A stretch of DNA of 64,000 bases from Eumeta japonica. Lineage: Eukaryota; Arthropoda; Insecta; Lepidoptera; Psychidae. The number at the start of each line of letters is the position of its first letter. Within the stretch, counting starts at the first letter, position 1. Below are positions 1 to 12,200 of this stretch, piece by piece. The DNA is taken from NCBI GenBank assembly GCA_005406025.1, contig BGZK01000096.1, positions 124,001-188,000 of the forward strand, given 5' to 3'. The notes beneath the pieces were generated by a model. That model did no database searches and was not told the origin of the DNA. It was given only the letters and a program-made list of their open reading frames with translations. The position numbers and the translations under genes are program-made.

Positions 1-787
1 ATGATATTATTAATTCATAATTGCTTGAACGCTAAAAAATAGTGACACTCATGTTGTTCAATAAACTTATGAAAAATAGGTCATTCCTTATTGAATAAAT
101 GAAATGAATCGAAAAAAAATAAATTATGATGTTAATCTTGTTTTTGTAAATGATTAATTATGTAACATCGGCCTGCGATGAGATAGAACTGATTTCTAGG
201 TGCTTTTTCCTGTTATCTATAGTCTATTGCCTTGTATTGTTTTCTTTTTTTCCTTTTTATATTATTTATGATATCTACTTGATGTGCAGAAATGCTGAAT
301 CATTTTGTTTTGCATATTATTTGTCTGAAAAATTGCCATTTTTGTATTGTCAACTTAACTATGTATTTATCTGCAATATGTGTGTATTTTAACAATTAAT
401 TTCTTCCACTTTACACTTCCACATTGTAAAGTTAATGAAATATATGAGACCTTAATTGCTCTGTATCCTATTCAACCATATTCCACAGAGCACGCACATG
501 ATCACCAATTTGATCCCTTTTATTAATAGATTTTTCCAGTGAATTCTGACCAACTGTAATATATATTGTACGAGGTGTAGAATAATTGAGATTTATATTC
601 GTCAATGTAGGTCTTAAGCCCCCGACACTCATTGGCTATTGTGTCAAGCCCTTAAATAATATATATCGAAGCGGTTAATGCATACTTATGGATCTGCACT
701 AAAATGTATATGTTTGTATTCGACATATATTTTCCGTTTTTGAAGGCCGTCCTATAAAAGGAGTCATACAGACTCTTCCAACGTCTC

Positions 788-925
788 CGTTTTAAACGAC
801 ATTAACTAAAGTCACTTTCATAATAAAATCTGAATTCCATGTCTTCCTTCTAACCTTTGAGAGGAGGGCATAGAACACAAATTTCATTTCAAAAGTGACT
901 ATTTGTTAAATGTCAGTTTAAAACG
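788..925. mobile_element. Small MITE with roughly 40-bp inverted ends
   Basis: CGTTTTAAAC-GACATT-AAC and AAGTCACTTT at the left (788-820) recur inverted at 886-925 with a few mismatches. 138 bp in all. Family not determined. Confidence 0.6.
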
Positions 926-2407
926 AGATAATGAAAGAAACCCTTAATTGCCAAAATGAGTGAACCATTTGCATTTCTGTATAATACATCATTTATGGCT
1001 GTGTCACTGCAAGCTTTTCTTTATACATGCATATTATTTGTTTTATTTAAATTTTTTTGCATGAAATGCATATACGTGGGATCTTATAAAACGTACCCGC
1101 ATACATACTAGCGGCAACGGCGGAGCGTAGTATAACTGCACAGGCAGTTGATGAAATGAGAAAATGCGTCATTTTTAGTTTTTTAACTCAAATGTATGTT
1201 CGCGGGGCCGCCGTCCATCGTTTTGATTGGACGACGCGACACGAACTGTCTAGTTTCGAGTCGTTCGGGGTCATTATCCTTTCTGTATATTGACCCGATT
1301 AGCTATTTTATACTAATTTATAATATTAAATTTGGTGAGACGGTTAATATCTTTTTTTTTTTGACATATACTAATACTGTATTTAATAATGTTGTATAAT
1401 GTTGATATGCTATTAAACAGTCGGCATCTCCATTGCATCTAATTATTATGTGTCATTATTTTGTTTACAGTTGTACATACAGAATTAATATTGAAATTTG
1501 GATTAATCACATTGTATTTGATAGTCTCGTTTTTATAGTGATATAAGCTGCTGTGTGTGTCTATATGTTAAGGTTGACATTGACATAATTCGGGACACAG
1601 GAAGGTGAAGCGCAACTTCATCTACTACAAAGAAAGGCACTTTATTAATACATTTTTATTAATAGCAACACTACAGAGTAATAGAAAAATAAATTACTTT
1701 GCATCAAAAGTATTCTAATTTCTAACAACATATGTCATAATAAGTAACAGCAATCTTTTATTGTTATGATATGACACAGTCATAAAACCCAGCCTCTATT
1801 ATGTACCATAGATATAAGGAAATGGCAAACAAAGGGTCATAGATCAAACATATATATTTTTATATAGGTACATCTATCGGCCCTTTTAACAATAACGACA
1901 AACCAGTACCTGCTACTTATATAGTTAAAATTAACCACCGATGTAACAACATAGTTGTCATCTTAAACATAGATAATGAAGTGTTTAGAATTAAAAATAG
2001 GAAAAATTAAGCTCCTTTGTTTTAATGAAGAAATCGGTCATAGTTCATATAAAAAACAACAGGGCTCGGACAGTAGCATTTTTTTTTGCAAATTTCTGAA
2101 AAAGAAACAGATGATACAAACATTTCTTTTTTTGTTACTATACAATCCATAAACAATAAAAGAGAAAAATGCTTCATATTCTAAGATTTGTATTTAAGAT
2201 TGCCTGTAACACTGTTAGTGTCAATGAAAATGAGATTTAACTAGATTTTTACTGAGGCAGTGGGCAGAAACTAATTTCCTTCTCTCACTTATCTCTGTGG
2301 TCAGCTCGCGGTGGAAAATATCGGTTTTGTTTGCACCATCTTATATAATTGTTCTTATTTTGATCACTGAAAACATCTACAAACATTGATTCGTAAACTT
2401 ATGCTCG

Positions 2408-2440
2408 CTCATTATCCAATATGTTATATTGGATAATGAG
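2408..2440. repeat. Perfect hairpin, 15-bp arms
   Basis: CTCATTATCCAATAT, loop GTT, then the exact reverse complement. Confidence 0.85.
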
Positions 2441-4544
2441 GTCTAGTCTCATTTCAGAATCGGCATTTTTCTTTTGCACAAGTTTTCTAAAATTCTATCT
2501 ATGGAAATACCTCAATCAAGAGTGGTCTGAATAATTTTAATTTACTTTATCGGGTTGAAGTATCAAGATGTCGCTTATAAGCTAATTGATGACAAGCAGC
2601 AGCTCTTTGATGCTTCGAAAGTAAAAGATTGCATTTCCTGAGACTCCAACTTAAAGTTCCAACATCTTTAAATATTATCTTTACTATTTATAACATGATA
2701 CTTTTTGTCATGTTGGGGTTCATTACAGAATACAGTAAGGGGTATTTAATTTATATGCTAACATTCTTCATATCCAAGTGTCCACTGATATCGCCTAGAC
2801 AAAGTATGATTGATTGTACCATTTTTTTTTATCTATTTTCCCGTAGTTCTCGTAAATTCTTGGTTAACATCCATTTCTTTTTTTAAGATTTGTGATAATG
2901 ACTCATAACCGAACCTTTTTCGAAATTGAGCCCTGTTAGTATCAAAAAACGAAACAATACATTTTACACATTTTATATTTTGTTAGTGGAAAATTTGACT
3001 AAATTTGTTTTTAACCACTATTAACCCTGGAAAAACCCTTAAGGGCATTGGACTGCTTTTAGATACAATCTAGTCTTTTCTAGATTATATATTACTCCCA
3101 CTATGTACTATAATCGGAAAATTATGTGTTCCGTATATTCAGACAACAGATTTGTACTGAGAGGTATTATCATCACATGCATGTAAAATAATTTGCTATA
3201 AATTAGCTAGAGATTCAATATTATTGATAGGAGCTTATCTCGAAGAATTTAAAAAAAAAAGTTTTTTAGCATATATGTTAGATTAATAAATTTTATTTCT
3301 CTTTTTATTAGATATATTTCTTTCGTTTATTACATGTAAAAAATCTCCATTGGTTTAAAAATGTATTTGTTCAATACATTGCTTGGGCGAGGTGATTTTT
3401 TTTTCCATTTACCTTATTGAAAAAAAAAAATCCATTTTTTATTTTTTCAGTCTCAAAATGAAAGCTGTCAGTCAGCATATATATTTTGTAAATGATGCCG
3501 ATGTCACGATTACACTGTACTTGTAGTGTTAAATTATAGTATATTACTCCATATTTTAATATTTGTCATAAGCTGTATTATAATTACATCAATTTGCTAA
3601 ATGTGAACATATTAAAATTATAGTACATTATAATGTATTTAACTAATTATGACTTCCGACATTGCATTGTAATAGATGTTTTTAAATTTTAGGTCAAGAT
3701 GCATTTATCTTAATGTCTAAAATTTATAATTTTATGATGGCTTTTGTTGTACTGTACACACAAATATCTATTGAAATTAGTTAGAAAATTTAATGTAATT
3801 GTGGAAAGGAAAAACCCTTCTTGAAGTATCCTTATTTTGTAATATGTCAAGTCGATAAATTAATGTAAAATGTAATTGATTCATAATAATAGAAAATGTG
3901 AGTGGCAAAAGTCTGTAAAATATTCTATAAACTTTATATTTCCGGAAATAATTTCAACGAGAAATGTAAATAAATTAATTCATAATAGCATAGATTTTTT
4001 AAGGCGATCTAGCGGCGTAGTTAAAGAAATAAGAAACTTTTTTACATTACTAGTACATTTTCTACAATATACTGTGGTCTTTGAGATATTTTAAGCGGTT
4101 TTCTTACAAAAAATTGCATTGAGTTTGGAATCTACCGCGCAAAACTTAATAACTATTTCTTATTTTTTTTTAAGTCTTTTATACGATACTAGATTGTATA
4201 TATATAAAAGAAACATGCATAATAACGTAGACTATTCTAAATGCATAGTAAAGATTTTCTGGTTCTTAGTTAACAACCTTTTATAGTTTTTGTATCCAGG
4301 TCATGCATAACTGTAAAAAAAAATTATCACACTTTTCGGGGCCGCGTGACTTGCGCGCCCCCGTCCACGATCGTATGGTGGTCTCGATTAATTAAATTGA
4401 TTTTGCGAATGCCCTATGTGTTTTATTCGATTTCATCTAGCTCCGACTGTTCTATTTCTCAAAGCATTGTAATGTTGCTATTTTTAAACGTCTATAAAGG
4501 CTATGGTATTGATTTCTGATGGCTTTAATCGAAATACAAATTAA

Positions 4545-5290
4545 AAAAAATGGCCAAGAGCATGTCGGACCATACTCATTATAGGGTTCCGAAGCCATTA
4601 TTACAAAGAAATGCACTACAGATGAAAAAATTACGTTGTTACGTTTCCCGTACTGAATACCGCCGTCTATAACTAGATATAAAAGTAGATATGTCAAATA
4701 TTACTATTAAACTAACTAGTTTAACTAAACTAAGTGTATCAGCAAAAAAGCGTATACTCATGGTACTTACGTCCTTTTGTTGAAAAGCGCAGTTTTTTGG
4801 CAATAACTCAAAACAGTATATCCGATAATGTGCACAATAATTTTCGTTGAAAGTATTTATTAAGTATTACCGCACGAAAAAGTATGATTCATTGTGGCGT
4901 TCCGCCTGAGCCGAGCGCGCGAGCGAGAGCGCGGAACGAGCGATCTCTTTTCCACTCGGTCGGCCGGTGCGTCCGAGTAGAAGAGAGACAGCGCCGCTCA
5001 CAACCTACACGTGAACTGTTTTGTCAAATGTTTATAAAGTGAAGTGAATAGTTAATGTGGTTTCCATTGTTTATTACAACAACAACTGCGGCAAGTGATT
5101 ATAATTCAATTCAATTCGTAAAAGTATGCAATTTTTCATCAATGTTTTCATATGACGTTATCACATAAAATTATCGTTCGTAAATCGACTTTACAGACAA
5201 CCAATTTTTTTGACTAGCCTGTGATATACGGTCGAACATGACGAAACTATAAGGGTTCCGTTTTCGTCATTTTGACTCAGAACCCTAAAA
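4545..5290 (+). repeat. Relic repeat of the ATGGCCAAGAG...GAACCCTAAAAA family
   Basis: Start ATGGCCAAGAGCATGTCGG with TAGGGTTCCG shortly after; end GACGAAACTATAAGGGTTCC...CAGAACCCTAAAAA. I recognise this as a common lepidopteran interspersed repeat. A second repeat (4871-5210) lies inside it. End-only relatives are at 36655-36770 (minus) and about 59390-59565 (plus). Confidence 0.55.
4871..5210 (+). repeat. Dispersed hairpin-bearing repeat, copy A
   Basis: Begins CGCACGAAAAAG..TGATTCATTG..GCGTTCCGCCTGAG and ends GACGTTATCAC..TAAAATTATCG..CGACTTTAC..CAACCA. Copy B at 13575-13878 is inverted and matches at both ends; the 3' end recurs at 61454-61510. It sits inside the 4545-5290 repeat, so it inserted later. 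Confidence 0.65.
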
Positions 5291-5915
5291 ATGGAGTGTA
5301 TGGAGTTGACATCGTCGAGTTGTTACGTCGATTGTCTCCGATTTTAGCCTAATATTAGCCCAATATCAATTGCATTCAAATCGTGTATTAATCTTATAAT
5401 AAACATAATTCTATTTAATTAATTTTTAATGACTATTAGAAATTTTTATTTTTGTTTATATACCAGAAGAACAAACAACTGTCTTGCAATATTTCCTATA
5501 CTAAAAATGGGTAACAATAATTCAGCTTTATTGTTTTATAGAAATCCGAACGCTTATCGCAAAATTCATAGACAGATAGTTGTCGCAGTGATTGACAATT
5601 AATTGTCGCAAAGAAACGAACATTGTACAAAACTGAAATGGATACACTGTACAATATAATGCCTTGTCCAGCCTAACTGTACGAGCTCATACTTTTTGTA
5701 TAACAAATAGCCAACGGAGTATTTCCCCTACTACTCAGCCAAAACTGGCTGTTGTTTTACAATAACATAACATTGTCAATCTTATTGCTCTTTGTTCGGC
5801 TGCTTGTATTAAATATGCTGGTATAAATATTAGTTCTGACTAACGTAGTTGGATACAAAAACATTTCCGATATTAACACAAAAAAAAAATATCGTCACTG
5901 TTCTAATCAAATAAT

Positions 5916-5921
5916 TTTATT
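5916..5921 (-). promoter_or_regulatory. Polyadenylation signal of AKR copy 1
   Basis: AATAAA on the minus strand, 42 nt past the stop codon. The paralogue has the same signal in a similar context (AATAAAATT) 54 nt past its stop, which supports its use. Confidence 0.65.
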
Positions 5922-5962
5922 GACTCACTGCTACAGTTTTAACAAAAAAAAAAAAAATGAAA

Positions 5963-6223
5963 TTAATCGATATTTTGATTAATTCCGTTCTTCCATCTGA
6001 GAATTCCCGACGGTATCTCCGGGATTTCGTCCACTTTGACCTTCTCGAATGGGTAGTGCTCGAAGTTTATGTACCAGAGCAGCGGGTTGCTCCTGTAGCC
6101 GTTGTTGAAGCTCTCCAGAACTTTGGTGTCGTCCGCGTCCAGCTTGAAGTCGAAGATCGACGCGTTCTCTAACACCCGCGACCTGGTCACCGTTTTGGGT
6201 AAGGACACCAGGCCGCGCTCGTA
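5963..6223 (-). CDS. AKR copy 1, coding exon 7 (terminal, signature 3)
   Basis: 86 codons plus TAA. Starts [12 protein letters not shown] after acceptor TTTGTGCAG. Contains AKR signature 3 and the C-terminal loop [20 protein letters not shown] that normally closes over the substrate. Confidence 0.95.
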   Translation of the reverse strand, partial: YERGLVSLPKTVTRSRVLENASIFDFKLDADDTKVLESFNNGYRSNPLLWYINFEHYPFEKVKVDEIPEIPSGILRWKNGINQNID

Positions 6224-9200
6224 CTGCACAAAAATAAGTCGGCTCGTTCAATTTTCGCGTATATTTCGAAACGACAATACTCTACACATATTTTTTTCTT
6301 TAATACCAGTCAAAATTATACAATCGTACCCACCGACAAATCTCATGACATGGCAAGCGCGCCGCGCATGCGCTGTCAGTTAGCATTAGAGATGAGTGAG
6401 ATTATTACTAAAACTATTTTGAACGCCATACATCCCAGAAACTACTGATTCAATGACTCCAGTTTCTTTGCCAAAAAAAGGAGGGGATTGTGTTTACTTG
6501 CTAAAAAGACAGGTGACGCTGACTGGATCCACACCCGTAACTATATAGCGCGTAGACCGTCACCGTCACCCTATATTGTTTCCTGCTCGATACAATAAGT
6601 TTCATTAAAGGACTTCTTTTTTACAGGAGCCGTTCTCTGCCACAGGTTTCTACTTCGGGTCGAAGGGCTTGGCCTTTAACTTTAGATTTACCTTGCTGGT
6701 TGAATATTTCATATTTTGATATCGTTAAACCTCTTGCAGAAGCCCAAAGAGAATCAGCAAGTTATTTAATGAAGTTATACTTCTTTAGGCGCGTTATGAA
6801 AAAATTATGAGAGTGAAATTTTATGACGCGCGCGCATCAGTGTAACACAAAATTAACACGTTGAAGCTGCCCGCTTCGTATTCGAATTGCGAATTATGAG
6901 AGGATTTATGTTACACTTAATGTAAGAAAATAAATATTTATTTATTTAATTTTTAAAATATAAACTGAACTTTATTGACTGTGTCGACTATCCTTTTCCA
7001 GTCCTTTTATTATTTCATTGTAATTAATTATTTGCATGCAATTAAAAACTATTTTTGCCAAAGAAGTATAACTTCTCACAGGCGTACACGTACCCATTTT
7101 ATTTTAATGTTGGTCTATGCGCAATTCAATTGCTAAAGTTGATGACATTGATTTAAGGGAATATAAAGTATATTATGTTGGCTAAATTGCGACAAATTTT
7201 TTTATGTAGAAATCAGTGAAAACGGGGCCAAAACGAGATTATTGCTAGAGACGTCCTTTTGTTCGATCTTGAAATTATAACTTGCAACATTCTCATGCTG
7301 GAATACAAAATAAGATGCTACTACCTGGCTTGTTTTAAACAACTGCCCTCATTTTATAGTAAATTAACTCACTTACCATGTAATTCTCTTTGTGTCAAGG
7401 ATACCCTCTAGTACCACTATATGAGAAATGATTCATCTGATAATCCTTTTTTTATATGCTCTATAAGGGGTAAACGAGTATTGCCATCGTAAAGTATATG
7501 GTCACCGTCGACCATAAACACCCGCAACTTTAGGGCAATTGTTGGTGGCTAGTCGGACTTTTAAAATGGAGTACGCCGTTAAATTTTTCATAAGCATTAT
7601 GTTTAATGCTTATGAAAAATTGAGTGGTGTTCCACTCAATGTGCAATATGACAATCTATCTACATGGGATAGTTGAAACAAACTATAACTTGCACTGTTT
7701 TAATTTCAAGTATAAAGAAAAAAAAATCTAGTTTTGATTGTGTGTAACAGCTCCTTTAGTAAATATAATCTGTTCCTAAGGTACAAACAAAAACAGACAT
7801 CGACCTATTTTACTACGTCATCATTATTGTTCGCTGCACGTAAATTTTTTTTCTATGCTGACCACCTCGTCATATTATGCGGTAACTTGGTGTACAAGTG
7901 GGGGAAGCGCTAGTAATCGATAATCACTTTTGTTAATATAGTGTATATAAATAAACTATATGTAATATATTACATATAGATAATTAATAGTCTTCATTTA
8001 TTAAATATAATAAAATATTTTTGAAAAAAAAGACAGGGTATTTTTTAATACATCCATTTTTAAGGTTGACAGTGATATTGTCAAACTTTTAAAAGATCTG
8101 TTCATATAGATAGTACATCATCATAGCACAATTAACCAGCATTGAAATGTAATTAAAAACCAAAAATGAAATCATGAACTCATCATAATGTAATATAAGC
8201 ATTATTAATAAAAAATAAACTAACGATTCATTTTATTTTACTTATTTATAAAAAAATTGACGTCCCCGGTGTCATATTAAAAGGTCAATTGTGAGCTTTT
8301 ATTTTTATCGTAGAAATAAACTAATTGAATATTATTGTCTTAGTGTTATTTTGTTCTGAAAGTGTTACGTCATTCGTGACACTTATCTTTTTAAATGACT
8401 GATGTACATCAGCGAACTTCATTGATTAAACTGTCAATATTGAGCTGTCAAAATCTTACCAAATGCCTCAAAACAATCTGCGTGACGGTTTTTTTGTGCT
8501 TCTTGGCCATGGCCACCATCTGTGGGTTGTCCAGTTTGGGCTCCGGCGAATTCGGGAAGTTCTTGCTGGGCACCAAGCAGCCCAAGGGCGCGTACGCCAC
8601 CACCACTATCCCCTGGGACTTGCAGTAGTCGACCAACTCGTGTTGAGGGAAATTCAGATTGACCTGAATAATATATATTTTTTTTCTTTTAAATAAAAAT
8701 CCATCGTTATAAAAAGAGGAAAGTGGTTCGTTTTCATGTGCTCACACCTTTATAAAAATACATGATCATATTATATTTTGCGTATGTTTTATGAATTTGA
8801 TAATAAAATTATCGTAATTATTGGAATATCAATTCAATTTTCTGTTTTTTTTCCGCTATGTCATAATCATTAAATTTTATTGATACGGTGTTTGCTTTTT
8901 GTTTCAAAATCTGAAATCGCTTAGGAATATATATAGATCTAATTATTGATCGAATTAAATCTCCAAAAAAGGAATACTCACGGATGGTACTAAAAAGTGT
9001 CACGTGTCAAAATCATGATATTACCAAAATAATTTTCTTATATTACATCACATAGCAATCAGGGGAATGCAAAGTTTGAACGGGGTATTTAATGTAATAC
9101 TTTTAAAGTCGCGCAACACACACTTTCCTAAAATGGCGGATTACAGTCTTAATGTAGCAGCGTTTCATCAATGAATTTCAAAATCAATCGGGTAATATAA

Positions 9201-12200
9201 GTGTTTGTAAGTGTTCAAGTTTCGGAGCTGATCATGATTCGTATAGTAAGAGAACATAACCATACTAAGTGACCCATTTTTTAACCCCTCACCCCTCGGT
9301 AACCAAACGTAGTATATACCAAGATTCCCCCCCTAACTTTCACATAGTAATTCAAAAATATGGTTTTAAATCCTTTTTTGCAAACAGAAAATTAATATTA
9401 TCGAAAAGAAAAAAAAATATGTAAAAACATATTATAACAGGAACTCCTGTTTTACTACAAATTGAATACTGCATAAGCACACTACCGCTGACCGAGCACA
9501 CAAACCGTCAGTTGTACGTCAGCTGTCGTCCCGGTGCATTTGCGTTACTGCTCGTTCCCACTTGTCGGGTGTTGGTCCCGGATTTTAATCGGATGTTCCA
9601 GTGGTAGAACATTTTATTGAAGCTATTTACGGTTGTCGGTAACAGATTTTCCGACAACTCTCTTCCCCGGTACCCCTTGTTCCGCTGACGCGTGCGTCGC
9701 TGCGATCGCGCATCGCGGCGCGCTAGCGGAGTTGTGTTTCTATTGTACGCACATTTGATATTACTTAATAATGGAAGTAAACCCTGAAGTATTGATCAAA
9801 CTAGTCCAGAAAAAAGGTGTCCTTTAGGACAAAACTTTAAATTAATATGGAGATAAGCAATTGAAAATGTCTGCTTGGCGAGAAGTTTGCTGTTTACTCA
9901 TCCCCAATTTTGACAATTTGGAAGAAAAACTTAATTTCGTCATTTCTCACTTCTCTTATTTAGTTATGAAATGTTCCCAAACTAAATCTCTCTCTCAGGA
10001 TCTGGTGCACCCAATATTTGCTCTTCTTTCGTTTCCTTCTTAAGTAAACATAAATGCATTACAACAACATTGTCGACGTCCATCGTGCACAGTCGTCCCG
10101 TATAGGTTAAAAATTGGCACCAACTTCGACCGTGGCCGACAACCGACTACTAACTGAGAGTGTGAACAGAGGCGCCGACATCCGATCAATATAAGAATCC
10201 GACACCCGACAAGTGGGAACGAGGCTTTAGTGTTACCACTTGTCAGTTTGAAAAGCGTAGGGCGCTGTACGCCATAATTTGAATACAGCTCGAAAAATCA
10301 CGAGATTTCTTTGACTAAATGACGAAGCTTCAGACCCCTCTACCCTCGCCCTCACCAACCACCCGTAACCCTCTCTTCCTTCCCCTCCACCTCATTCCTC
10401 CATCACCAACCATCCGCAACCCTCTCTCCCTTCCCCTCCACCCCATCCCTCTCCCAGGCTCTGTGACGAAGAGTGGTATTTTTAAGACCCGCCCCTCCAA
10501 ACGGGTCACGTAGTATGTATATGTTCATTAACGAACGAACGAGAGAATTAATTATGTCTGTGACAGTAAATAAATTAGAAGGTGAACTGTGCACATTGCC
10601 GCAATACCTGTAGTTGTAATGACACAGTGTGATTGAACTCCGTCGTGGTGCACTTGCGTCGCGCCCCAGTTCATATCGTAAATAAAATACAATCAATAAC
10701 GACCGCCTGCTAACTAAATACAGAGAGTAAGTGTGTGTCGGTCGACAATATTTGCATTAATTTCGCAGTAAATGTTTAAAGCTGCATTTTGCACTAGGCA
10801 CTTATGTAAGTAGGTGTTTTAAACAGCTGCAGGACTAAAACAAAATATTCCATAACAGTATATACCTACGTCTTTACGTCGGACCTTAGTTTCTACGTAA
10901 TATATCTACAGAAATCTAAAAACTTTTAAAGATCTATTGAAAATAATACAATGTACATTTTTAGGTTATTTTCGATTTTGTTAAATTACTCTGGAACCCG
11001 AATATAAATTTTCAAATTATTACTGTGAGCGATAATAGGCAAGATCCAAAATCCATGAAATAATTAAGTATGGTTTTGACGCAACATGGTAGGTACGTGA
11101 GTCCATGGTTCCGTGGGCATTCTGTTTTCACTAAAACATATGTGGGTCGTTACAAAATTACCTCAACTTGATTGGTTGCGGGCACCACTTTCGAAGACGC
11201 AATAAGTCGCTTGAGTTGGGCGACTGAGAAGTTGGAGACGCCTATAGACTTTGTCAGGCCCGCTTTCAGCACGGCCTCGAAGCCACGCCACGTCTCCAAG
11301 TAGTCTATCTTTTCGTCTACCCCCTCTTGCTGTAAATAAAAAGTATACAATCTTTAATAACTTTGAACCCTCCACGCCGTCTTTTGCGGATGGGCGGCCG
11401 TTAATGGCCATAAACAGGATGTGACGACAACGTCCGCGGCCGGCAGCTCAATGTGTTCCCTGAGAAACACAGTGATCGGTTTAACTTGACTTAAGTTAAA
11501 AAATCATTAGGCAATCAGCCCATGCTCGAAATTGAGAACGCACTTGACCACTGACTAAACCATCTCACTTTCTATGAATATGTATACTTGATTAAAAAAT
11601 AGTGTCATTAAGTACCTACGTCATATAATATAAAATAGCAGCAAGTCAGCGATAAGCAATAATTCAACACTATTTGTAACCCTCCATTAGACGAAGATAC
11701 AGCAGACCAATTCTGTAAACTTAAAACAATTCAGTCGCCATGGTCATGGCATCAAAAATATGTCAATCGAGAGCGCGCGGTGGTAATCCTTCTCACTCTG
11801 ACGTAATTTGGAGGTCGTAATGATACGAATTTACTCAATTTGAGTTTACATAATTGACCAGGAGTAGCAAACTACCTGTATCGAGTAGGACGATTTCTAT
11901 ATTTGCACAGAATAGTAGAGCGACGATGCGAGGAAGGTAAGGAGTGGTCGGTGATGGAGACGGTGTATACAAATCTCAATCACTATGGTTCTGGTTGTAG
12001 TAACCGGTTCGAGGTTGTACATGAGGCATTTATTGAACTTAATGCATTTCGTTGTTAGCATTGATAACCTTTTAATACAACGTCCAGAAATGACAATAGA
12101 ACTACTGAAGGGCATTCCTAGCAAAAAGAGTCAACCGCCAAGTTTTTACATGAGGATTGAAGAATTGAATCAGATAGAGAAGTAGAGAAGAATTGTAAAT

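Larger units (their letters stand above)
1..5915. other. Intergenic region left of AKR copy 1
   Basis: No gene recognised; open frames are short and AT-driven. Holds a small MITE (788-925), a perfect hairpin (2408-2440) and a nested pair of relic repeats (4545-5290). A modestly GC-richer stretch at about 1090-1290 is unexplained. Confidence 0.6.
6224..8459. other. AKR copy 1 intron 6
   Basis: Holds a 305-bp inverted-end element (6771-7075) and two overlapping hairpins (7582-7640). No other feature seen. Confidence 0.8.
8664..11161. other. AKR copy 1 intron 5
   Basis: Contains the Harbinger-like element (9551-10223) and a pyrimidine-rich minisatellite (10352-10453). The rest is unrecognised. 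Confidence 0.8.

Noticed and set aside
5957..6383. Plus-strand and alternative minus frames over AKR copy 1 exon 7
   Set aside because: Shadow frames of a clearly conserved terminal exon.
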